From: Desulfobulbaceae bacterium
GTDB taxonomy: Bacteria; Desulfobacterota; Desulfobulbia; Desulfobulbales; Desulfurivibrionaceae
Direction of reading: 5' to 3'
DNA: 5,678 nucleotides
NCBI GenBank assembly: GCA_003517965.1
Contig: DOZO01000073.1
Coordinates: forward strand, 1 to 5,678
The notes below the pieces were generated by a model, which worked only from the letters and a program-made list of their open reading frames with translations, made no database searches and was not told where the DNA came from. The translations under genes and the position numbers were made by a program. Position 1 is the first letter of the stretch. The number at the start of each line of letters is the position of its first letter. Positions 1-5,524 of the stretch are shown here, piece by piece.

Positions 1-285
1 ACAAACTATTTTACACCCTCCAAAAAACAGTGATACTATGGGATCACTAATAATTCCAATTGCGACAAGAATTAGCCACCCCCCTATTCCATTAGACTTA
101 GCATCCTCTGCTGCATTATTTGCATTAATTGATTCATCGTTAATCAAAGAATATTGCTGATTAACATCGGCGAATTGCTCTTGGGCTGGTTTATTGCTCT
201 TGTTTCGAAAAGCCTCACGTATTCCTCGAACAACTGCGAATCCAGCAAAAGCTGCCGCTACACCAATTACTGTATTCCAATCCAT
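1..285 (-). CDS. DUF2569-like small membrane protein, N-terminal part (runs off left edge)
   Basis: An open frame of 95 codons starts with ATG at 285 and continues past base 1 without a stop, so only the N-terminal part is visible. The start is supported by AGGAGA (minus strand, 293-298), 7 bases upstream. Residues 5-22 form a hydrophobic stretch. Residues 23-65 are polar and rich in Asn, Gln and Glu, and from residue 66 a second hydrophobic segment begins with GIGGWLILVAIG. A GIGGWL motif opening a membrane helix is the hallmark of DUF2569, a family of small bacterial inner-membrane proteins of unknown function, so the assignment rests on this one motif. The gene begins about 57 bases past the core of the attC site at 342-416, which is the normal layout for the first gene of the next integron cassette. 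Base composition is AT-richer than the central gene. No biochemical role can be given. Confidence 0.65.
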   Translation of the reverse strand, partial: MDWNTVIGVAAAFAGFAVVRGIREAFRNKSNKPAQEQFADVNQQYSLINDESINANNAAEDAKSNGIGGWLILVAIGIISDPIVSLFFGGCKIVC

Positions 286-341
286 AATGAAATCTCCTGT
301 CTGTTTTGTTGAAAGTGCTCATGATTGCATTCTTTGCGAAT

Positions 342-416
342 CCCTAACGCTCCGCATAACCGGCTGGCAATGAAGCGCAGCGGAATTGCCAGTCCGAGTT
401 GATGCGGTTGTTGGCT
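342..416 (-). other. Integron attC recombination site
   Basis: Read on the minus strand, the site runs from GCCAAC (410-415, R''-like) to GTTAGGG (342-348, R' core, close to the GTTRRRY consensus). Between them two long arms pair with each other: plus-strand 352-371 (CCGCATAACCGGCTGGCAAT) against 385-407. The 385-407 arm carries three extra unpaired bases, which break the stem into CCGCAT, AAC, CGG and CTGGCAAT blocks. This imperfect palindrome with extrahelical bases on one arm only is what the integron integrase IntI recognises in folded single-stranded attC. The 13-base apical part (372-384) is variable in this family of sites. The site lies 2 bases behind the stop codon of the upstream gene (419-1113) and about 57 bases before the start of the next gene, as expected for cassette boundaries. 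No integrase gene or attI site is visible in the window. Confidence 0.8.
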
Positions 417-418
417 CT

Positions 419-1113
419 CTATCCTGGCAGCTTGTCGAGAACACCTGTAAATGTATGGGTGACAAAATTCTCAGTCCCCCCAAATAATATCTGCAAGAAC
501 TTTTCACGAACCATGTTTTCGGTAATAACGCCTGCTTCTATCTCTTCATAGATTTCAAAATATATATTTTCCATCATCTTCAATTGAGATACGCCAAAAT
601 CACTATTTGATAGTCTTTCCATTTCATTACCGCTACGTCGTGCCACAATGATTGAATAAACCAAAGGAATCTGCAGTACTGCTTTTGCCAATGGAGTTCT
701 TGCATTATGCATCAGAACCTCAGTTGCGATGTCAACTGTACGTTGATCTAAGGCATGCTTACGGTGTTTTGTAAATTCACATGTTGTGCGGAACATATTT
801 TTTGATCTTCATGTGGTATCCCCTGACGCCTGCCAGCAGCATCATATTGAGGGTAAATCAAAGGAACGCCCATTCGCGCAGTCGTTGCATCCCGCGGGTG
901 CGCCATGGCTTCATATGCTTTGAGCTTTGAAACAACGAGCCTAATATTGATGGATGCCAGTCTCTCAAATGACAAATCAGGTGGCCAGTCAGTTACCATT
1001 GAGACAACCTCCTTTGTATCTGGGTCTGGGGCCATCTTGTTGGTCACGTCCTTTTCACTCAGGGCAACTGTTTTCTGTTCTTTCTTCGCAAATAATTTCT
1101 TGAGGAATCTCAT
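419..1113 (-). pseudogene. Cassette-borne gene of unknown function, split by a frameshift at an A6 run
   Basis: Two overlapping minus-strand frames appear to be one gene. The first starts with ATG at 1113 (MRFLKKLFAKKEQ...) and is coherent for about 105 residues up to ...GIPHEDQK. There, at a run of six A (plus-strand T6, 798-803), the sense continues in the -1 frame as NMFRTTCEFTKHRKHA... down to the stop at 419-421. One additional A would give a single protein of about 231 residues. The first frame, if continued past the A6 run, ends soon after at 748. The N-terminus is basic (KKLFAKK) and the C-terminal half is mostly helical in character, with no signal peptide or clear membrane segment. 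I do not recognise the family. The start has only a weak ribosome site (GGATGA) and lies 6 bases after the stop of an ISL3 transposase relic, so the true start may have been altered. The gene ends next to an attC site, so it is probably an integron cassette gene. A sequencing error in the homopolymer is an equally good explanation for the break. Confidence 0.6.
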
Positions 1114-1119
1114 TCTGGT

Positions 1120-1323
1120 TCATCCGCAGAATCTGTGGGTAACTCCCGGTTCAGGCAAATCGCCAAGTATATGATATAGCGCCAGCGTTATGACTTCAAA
1201 GCTTTCGAAACCGTAGGCTTTCTACGTGGTCACTTTCGCTTTGTTGTTGAGGCCTTCCACGGAACCCAAGGCAATCTTCTCTCTGGCCCGTGGGAGTAAG
1301 AGGGGACGTAGGTGCAAAACAAC
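1120..1323 (-). pseudogene. ISL3-family transposase, C-terminal relic
   Basis: On the minus strand this frame reads REKIALGSVEGLNNKAK, then VTT, an in-frame TAG (1222-1224), KAYGFESFEVITLALYHILG and DLPEPGVTHRFCG, ending at TGA 1120-1122. The block VEGLNNKAK, followed by a YGF motif, an ALYH segment and a terminal THRFC, is characteristic of the C-terminus of ISL3-family DDE transposases. The Glu of VEGLNN corresponds to the last catalytic acidic residue. Only about 67 codons remain of a protein that is normally about 400 residues. It is closed upstream by another in-frame TAG (1324-1326), and the first two catalytic Asp regions are missing. The premature TAG inside the most conserved block confirms that it is dead. 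No terminal inverted repeat could be recognised on either side. The relic ends 6 bases before the start of the cassette gene and is in the same frame with it. Confidence 0.85.
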
Positions 1324-1365
1324 CTATTCTCCTTCCTCAACGATAGAATTCCGGGGGTATAAAAC

Positions 1366-1616
1366 CTATTTATTGGTCTCTTCATCCGGCTCCATCACTT
1401 TGCCAGAACCAGTTTTATTGTCAAACAGTTTCAGCTTTTTTAGCTGAAATCGTCAATTATCTTCCCGATCCGCATATTTAAGTCGTCAGTTGAGGGCCTC
1501 CGGGTGATGCCGAGCATCTTTGCGGCAATGGCCTGGTTGATGGTTTCGAACACCAGCCGATAGTCAGCCTCTTGGATGGAAAGAAGCTGGGCAAGGACGG
1601 CGAAGAGTATGGGTTT
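1366..1616 (-). pseudogene. Degraded reading frame of unknown origin, in two frames
   Basis: No intact gene fits here, but coding-like sense is visible on the minus strand. From 1616 to the TAA at 1440-1442 an open frame of 58 codons reads KPILFAVLAQLLSIQEADY..., then FETINQAIAAKMLGITRR and ...MRIGKIIDDFS. It has no ATG until the Met of AAKMLGI, and only a GTG a little earlier. A second frame (1452 to TAG 1366-1368, 28 codons) continues smoothly as QLKKLKLFDNKTGSGK and VMEPDEETNK, so a single base change near 1445-1455 would join the two. The segment INQAIAAKMLGITRR looks like the first helices of a helix-turn-helix of the Fis/NtrC kind, but this is only a resemblance. The first frame is in phase with the gene at 1623-3470, separated from it by TGA-AAA-TAG. 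It is most likely the C-terminal remnant of a gene whose front was lost by rearrangement. I do not recognise the family. Confidence 0.35.
1429..1449 (-). terminator. 8-bp hairpin, possible terminator remnant
   Basis: TTTCAGCT (1429-1436) and AGCTGAAA (1442-1449) pair perfectly around a 5-base loop of T on the plus strand (A on the minus strand). The TAA stop of the upstream fragment (1440-1442, minus strand) lies inside the structure. There is no U-run behind the stem on either strand, so it is not a classical intrinsic terminator. It could end transcription from the GHL10 gene weakly, or be chance sequence. Confidence 0.3.
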
Positions 1617-1622
1617 CTATTT

Positions 1623-3470
1623 TCAGGGCATCTCCAGGCTGGGGGATATTTCGCTGAGTGCCCGGCGGAAGAGGATGCGCCTCGCCTCCCAAGGGGCCTC
1701 GGCGAAAGTCGATTTTTCCCCGGGGCTGCGGCCTTCGAGCTGGTAGCACCAGAAACCGTTGGCAACTCGCATGACTCGGCTGATTTCTCCGGGGGCCAGC
1801 CGGGTAAGCTCCTGATCCAAGGGGTTGAGCGGGTCGAGAAAGCGGGGGGCCAGCAGGGCGCCCATGGTTCTCGTGGTGTCCTGGGACATTTCCCTGGCCA
1901 CCGTAGCCGGCTCTTCTCCAGCCAGCAGCCGTCGGCGGGCCTTTTCGCAGAGGGCTTCCTGTTCCTGCCGGTGGGCAGGGCTGTCCATGGGGTTGACGTA
2001 GCGGAAGATGCCGCTTAAGTGCAGATTCTCCGGTAGGGTGATCGGCCCGCCTGTCAACCGGCTGAGGGCCTGGGGAATGGCCTGCTGCCGGGCCTCGGCA
2101 TATTCCCGCAGGCGGAGGGCCAACCGGGACTCCGGGGCCTGGGCCTGGGCTGCGCCGCTCAAGGCCTTGGCTACGATGCTTTTCAGGGCCGGTAAATCAG
2201 GGGGCAGAAGGACGGCGGGGGCTGCGGCGAGCGGCTCGATTCGGCCCGGCCCGGTCTCGGGGTGCTGTTTTCGGGGGGCGCGCACCGCCTCGACCGAGGC
2301 CGGGCCGGTGTTTTCCTTCATAAGCTGGCCCAGGCTGAAGACGGCGGCCCCCTGGTAGCCATACTCTCCGGCGAGCCGCGCTTCCTGGCTAAGCCTGGCC
2401 GGGCTTTTGCCGGAAGCACCCAGCCCGGCCCACAGGTCAACCTTATGGTTTCGAGGGGTGTTTGCGGCAATCTCCGCAAGCTGGCTGTCCACCCGGTCGA
2501 GGTCGCCGAAATAGGCCATGGGGTAGAGGGCGTCTACCAGCCCCTCTTCGGCCCAGGCCGGCCATTCCTGTCCGTTTTCCAGATAGGCGGCGGAGGCTTC
2601 GGGAAAGACTGCGGCTGAGAGGGTTGTTCTCGGCGCGCCGTTCTGGTCCACGGCCTGCCGTACCTCTTTGACAAGCCGACTGATCTGGCCGGCGCGGAAC
2701 TCGTTCCAAAAAAACGCCGCCGTGGTAAGTATCCGGTCCGCCTGCGGCTGCGTCCCCTCAAGCCAGGCGGTCACGGTTTCGGCGGTAAGCCGCTCCGGCA
2801 GCAGCCTGGGGTCGAGCCCCCAGAGGCGGGCAAATTCTCCGGCCAGGGCCTCGCTTTTTCCATAGCCGGGGCCGGGGTAGCGGATAAAATCAAGATGGAT
2901 TCCGGCCACCGGGTAGCGGGTCAGCAGCTCTTTGACCACTTCGACAAAGAGGGCCCGGTATTCCGCCGAGGCCGGGTCGGCATAGCTGCCTTCGATCCAG
3001 CCCAACCGTTTTTCCCGGGTGGAATAGGTGGAAACCGGTCGGCCGTTGTTGTCGGCGAGGATCCAGAGCTGATCGGTGTGTCCGGGGTGCCTGGGGTCGT
3101 CCGGCGGGGCATTGCCACCCCAGAGGTAATAGACATTGAGCCAGGCATGGAGGGGCAGGGGAGCGCATTCCGTGAGCAGCTGCGCCAGGGGGTCAAAGTC
3201 GACCGGAGCCGCGGCCAGGTTTAAGGCCCGTGGCGCGATCTCGCTTCGGTAATGGGCGTCGGCCCGGCCCCGGACCTGAACCAGCAGTTCGTCAAAGCCC
3301 GCCCGCTTAGCCTCCGAGCAAACCGAGGCAACCTTCGCCGGGCTGTCCAGATCGAAACGGACTACCCAGGCCGCGCTCTTAAGCGGCGGGGCGCAGGCCG
3401 AGGTCAGAAATAGCAGGGATAGAGCAAGAAGCAGAGAGCGTAGGGAACAAGGCTGTCGCTGGAGGGACAT
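1623..3470 (-). CDS. Lipoprotein with GHL10 glycosyl-hydrolase-like domain and C-terminal parvulin-like domain
   Basis: The chosen ATG at 3470 gives 615 residues. It is backed by AAGGA (minus strand, 3479-3483) 8 bases upstream and by a lipoprotein signal right behind it: a basic start, the hydrophobic run LLLALSLLFLTSA and Cys26. The next residue is Ala, which by the E. coli rule favours the outer membrane. Longer starts at 3506 and 3578 would bury this signal. Residues about 32-385 are a GHL10 (DUF187) TIM-barrel-like domain, with GIHLDFIRYP near 191-199, WNEFR 255-259, LSAAVFP 284-290, EGLVDALYPMAYF 309-321 and YGYQGAAVFSL 370-380. GHL10 proteins include E. coli DigH (YddW), which cleaves peptide-free peptidoglycan strands, so an envelope glycan substrate is likely but unproven. 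After a Pro/Ala-rich linker, residues about 484-584 resemble a parvulin (PpiC/SurA) domain (LAPGEISRVMRVANGFW), but the usual GYH position reads GFWC, so isomerase activity is doubtful. The gene is GC-rich, stands alone on its strand and is divergent from the YkgJ gene. Confidence 0.88.
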   Translation of the reverse strand: MSLQRQPCSLRSLLLALSLLFLTSACAPPLKSAAWVVRFDLDSPAKVASVCSEAKRAGFDELLVQVRGRADAHYRSEIAPRALNLAAAPVDFDPLAQLLTECAPLPLHAWLNVYYLWGGNAPPDDPRHPGHTDQLWILADNNGRPVSTYSTREKRLGWIEGSYADPASAEYRALFVEVVKELLTRYPVAGIHLDFIRYPGPGYGKSEALAGEFARLWGLDPRLLPERLTAETVTAWLEGTQPQADRILTTAAFFWNEFRAGQISRLVKEVRQAVDQNGAPRTTLSAAVFPEASAAYLENGQEWPAWAEEGLVDALYPMAYFGDLDRVDSQLAEIAANTPRNHKVDLWAGLGASGKSPARLSQEARLAGEYGYQGAAVFSLGQLMKENTGPASVEAVRAPRKQHPETGPGRIEPLAAAPAVLLPPDLPALKSIVAKALSGAAQAQAPESRLALRLREYAEARQQAIPQALSRLTGGPITLPENLHLSGIFRYVNPMDSPAHRQEQEALCEKARRRLLAGEEPATVAREMSQDTTRTMGALLAPRFLDPLNPLDQELTRLAPGEISRVMRVANGFWCYQLEGRSPGEKSTFAEAPWEARRILFRRALSEISPSLEMP

Positions 3471-3623
3471 TTGCACTTTCCTTGAGGGTAGTGTGGTCTT
3501 TGGCATCCGGGTTGACCTTTTGATGGCTGGGTGGTAATTTGCCCGACACTTTCGCGACATGGGAAGGCCATGTCGCAAGGCGCATTGTTAGCGCACTGCA
3601 TACATAATTGCATCAGGAAAAAG
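3471..3623. promoter_or_regulatory. Divergent intergenic region between the GHL10 and YkgJ genes
   Basis: These 153 bases separate the start of the GHL10 lipoprotein gene (minus) from the start of the YkgJ gene (plus) and must carry the promoters for both. I could not find a pair of -35 and -10 boxes with good spacing for either direction. CATAAT at 3604-3609 is a possible -10 for the plus strand but lacks a matching -35. The main visible structure is the hairpin at 3554-3576, described separately. Confidence 0.5.
3541..3593 (+). other. Perfect 9-bp hairpin with attC-like flanks
   Basis: GCGACATGG (3554-3562) pairs perfectly with CCATGTCGC (3568-3576) around a GAAGG loop. Beyond it, CTTT (3549-3552) can pair with AAGG (3577-3580) if C3553 is left as an extra base on one arm only. 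The outer ends are GCCCGAC (3541-3547) and GTTAGCG (3587-3593), loosely like the R'' (RYYYAAC) and R' (GTTRRRY) boxes of an integron attC. The total of 53 bases is slightly short for attC and both boxes have mismatches. The next gene starts 31 bases later, as in cassettes. It may equally be a regulatory hairpin or operator in a divergent promoter region. Confidence 0.35.
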
Positions 3624-4397
3624 ATGAATACCGACCTGAAAAAATTCCCCGAAGGCATGCAGCCCCTGGGGGAATCCTCGTTCCCCTTTGCCTGCCACCC
3701 CGAGGTTCCCTGCTTTACCCGCTGTTGCCGGAAGCTCACCCTTTTTCTCTACCCCTATGATCTTATCCGCCTGAAAAAAAGACTGGGGATCACCTCGGGG
3801 GAGTTGCTTAATAATTACACCGGTATAACCCAGGGTGGCAATCCGCTTTTCCCGGCAGTTGTCATGCGGATGCGAGATGAGGAAGAAGGTGCCTGCCCGT
3901 TTCTCGACCCGGAAAAAGGCTGCCTCGTTTATGAGGATCGCCCCACCGCCTGTCGTACCTATCCTCTGGAGCGAGCCGTTGATCGCAATCCGAAACGGGG
4001 CCAGCCCCGGGCCTATTATTTTATGACCGCTCATTCTTACTGTCTTGGACATCAAGAGAAAAAGGAGTGGACGGTGAAGGAGTGGCTGCGCGACCAACAG
4101 TTGGTTTATTATAATGCCATGGACGATCTTTGGGCCGAGATGGACTCTCTCTTTGCCGTAAACCCCTGGCAGGGCGAAGGGGCAGCTGGACCCAGGCAGC
4201 AACTGACCTTCATGGTCTGCTATAATATCGACAGCTTCCGGCAATATGTAAGCGAACACAATTTGCTCAATGCTTACCGGATTGATAAATCACGCAAAAA
4301 GCTGATTGAGACCGATGACGAGGCCTTGCTCACCTTTGGCTACGACTGGTTGCAACTGGTGCTTGGCAACCGGCCAACCCTTCAGTTGAAGCGATAA
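3624..4397 (+). CDS. YkgJ-family cysteine-cluster protein
   Basis: The chosen ATG at 3624 gives 257 residues and is preceded by AGGA (3616-3619) 4-5 bases upstream. A longer start at 3531 lacks a ribosome site and would run through the hairpin region. The protein carries the YkgJ (CxxCxxCC-type, putative Zn/Fe-chelating) signature: C24, C30 and the C34-C35 pair, then C91PFLDPEKGC100LVYEDRPTAC110RTYPL, and a further Cys140 in HSYC. The order Cys cluster, then CPFL...C.vYe.RP..CR.yP, is the core of the family. The family is thought to bind a metal or Fe-S cluster, but its reaction is unknown. The C-terminal part (about 145-257) is helical, contains many aromatic residues and has no recognised domain. 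No signal peptide or membrane helix is visible, so it is probably cytoplasmic. The gene is followed after 38 bases by a DUF2914 membrane protein gene on the same strand, which suggests co-transcription. Confidence 0.88.
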   Translation: MNTDLKKFPEGMQPLGESSFPFACHPEVPCFTRCCRKLTLFLYPYDLIRLKKRLGITSGELLNNYTGITQGGNPLFPAVVMRMRDEEEGACPFLDPEKGCLVYEDRPTACRTYPLERAVDRNPKRGQPRAYYFMTAHSYCLGHQEKKEWTVKEWLRDQQLVYYNAMDDLWAEMDSLFAVNPWQGEGAAGPRQQLTFMVCYNIDSFRQYVSEHNLLNAYRIDKSRKKLIETDDEALLTFGYDWLQLVLGNRPTLQLKR

Positions 4398-4435
4398 AGG
4401 CAACCAGTAACCCCTTACCTTCAGGCAGGACCATT

Positions 4436-5524
4436 GTGAAAATCAAACTTGCAACCCTTCGCGCCTATCTTCCGGCCATCGCCTTTTTTGCCGGTTTTTT
4501 GTGGGATGCCCTTACCATTGGCATTTCGGTAGGGTCTTTGGATCTGTGGATGCTGTCTGGTTATCTTGCTGGTGCGGCGGGTATTTTATGGTGGCTGGGG
4601 CATCGGCATCATGCCCTTGCTGCAATTGTTGACGAAGATGTTGCTCTGACCGCTGCCCGTCCAGCTTCTTTTTGGTCAATTTGTTGGGAACGCGCTCCTT
4701 TCCTGCTGCTCCAGTTTTTGTTTGGCGGGATTTTCAGTGCGCTGTTTATCCTGTATTTTAAAAGCTCCAGCCACCTGAGCGCTGTGTTGTGGTCTCTGAG
4801 CCTTGGCGGGTTACTGATCGCCAACGAGTTTATTGACGACAAATATCATCGCTTTACCCTTACCTGGGCTTTGTTTGGGCTGTGTGCCATGTTGTTGTTT
4901 AATTTTCTGCTGCCGTATATGGTTGGCAGCATCAGCGCAGTATGGTTTTATCTCAGCACCCTTGCTGGTACGGTGTTTACCCTTTGGCTGCGCAAGAAAA
5001 CCCCGGGATGTCCTGGCCGGGTGGCGCCGATATTGGTTATTGCTGCCCTGCTGGCAGTAGCCTATCCTCTGGATCTTATCCCGCCGGTTCCTCTGGTTAA
5101 GCGGGATATTAAGGTGGGAAGAAATTTTGAGCATACGGCGAATGAGTTTCGTCTTACCCTGGAAAAGGCACCCTGGTGGGTATTCTGGCGGGAGTTCTCG
5201 GATGAGGTGCATGTTGCGGCAGGTGAGCGTCTGTACTGTGTTTCTGCGGTATTCGCTCCGAGAGGATTAAATACCCGCCTGTATCACCGTTGGGAACATT
5301 ATGATGTCAAACGTGGTTGGCTGACCATCTCCCGTATAGGTTTTGGCCTTTCAGGTGGACGCAGTGGTGGTTTTCGCGGCTACACTTACAGGCAGAATAT
5401 GGGGGCAGGGCAATGGAGGGTAAAGGTGGAAACTGAAAATGGCCGCACTGTTGCCACCCATACTTTTAACGTGGTGACGGATGTGCCGCCTGCACAGGAT
5501 AAGGTGACGGTATTGAGCTTGTGA
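4436..5524 (+). CDS. Multi-pass membrane protein with C-terminal DUF2914 domain
   Basis: The start is GTG at 4436, with AGGA (4427-4430) 5 bases upstream, and the product is 362 residues. About seven hydrophobic segments are visible, near residues 10-32, 37-55, 86-108, 113-131, 142-162, 166-185 and 196-214. A soluble C-terminal part follows. Residues about 265-346 (LYCVSAVFAPRGLNTRLYHR, WEHYD, then GYTYRQNMGAGQWRVKVETE and NGRTVATHTFNV) match the pattern of DUF2914, a compact domain with conserved Trp and Gly positions in WRVKVET.NG. Its function is unknown. The soluble part, with GGRSGGF in a flexible loop before the last strands, probably lies on the periplasmic side, but I cannot fix the topology. 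The gene sits 38 bases behind the YkgJ gene, so the two likely form an operon. No strong terminator follows. Confidence 0.85.
   Translation: MKIKLATLRAYLPAIAFFAGFLWDALTIGISVGSLDLWMLSGYLAGAAGILWWLGHRHHALAAIVDEDVALTAARPASFWSICWERAPFLLLQFLFGGIFSALFILYFKSSSHLSAVLWSLSLGGLLIANEFIDDKYHRFTLTWALFGLCAMLLFNFLLPYMVGSISAVWFYLSTLAGTVFTLWLRKKTPGCPGRVAPILVIAALLAVAYPLDLIPPVPLVKRDIKVGRNFEHTANEFRLTLEKAPWWVFWREFSDEVHVAAGERLYCVSAVFAPRGLNTRLYHRWEHYDVKRGWLTISRIGFGLSGGRSGGFRGYTYRQNMGAGQWRVKVETENGRTVATHTFNVVTDVPPAQDKVTVLSL

Noticed and set aside
794..810. Classical programmed -1 frameshift signal at the A6 run
   Set aside because: The phase is CAA-AAA-ATA, which does not fit the X-XXY-YYZ heptamer with re-pairing in both sites. 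A simple indel or sequencing error is more likely, though single-tRNA slippage is not excluded.
905..1447. Plus-strand open frames at 905-1174 and 1226-1447
   Set aside because: They are opposite the unknown cassette gene and the ISL3 relic, where the minus strand carries recognisable or coherent protein sense.
1572..3224. Several plus-strand open frames of 65-148 codons opposite the GHL10 gene
   Set aside because: They arise from the high GC content and few antisense stops of the real gene. Their translations are Gly/Arg/Pro-rich and without domain features.
3471..3578. Longer starts (ATG at 3578 or 3506) for the GHL10 lipoprotein
   Set aside because: They would add a polar stretch before the lipoprotein signal. 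The start at 3470 has a good ribosome site and puts the signal peptide at the N-terminus.
3531..3623. Longer start for the YkgJ gene at 3531
   Set aside because: It lacks a ribosome site and crosses the hairpin at 3554-3576. The ATG at 3624 has AGGA at suitable distance and begins the family-like part.
3588..4259. Minus-strand open frame of 223 codons opposite the YkgJ gene
   Set aside because: It is antisense to a gene with a clear cysteine-cluster signature, and its translation shows no family features. It is a shadow frame.
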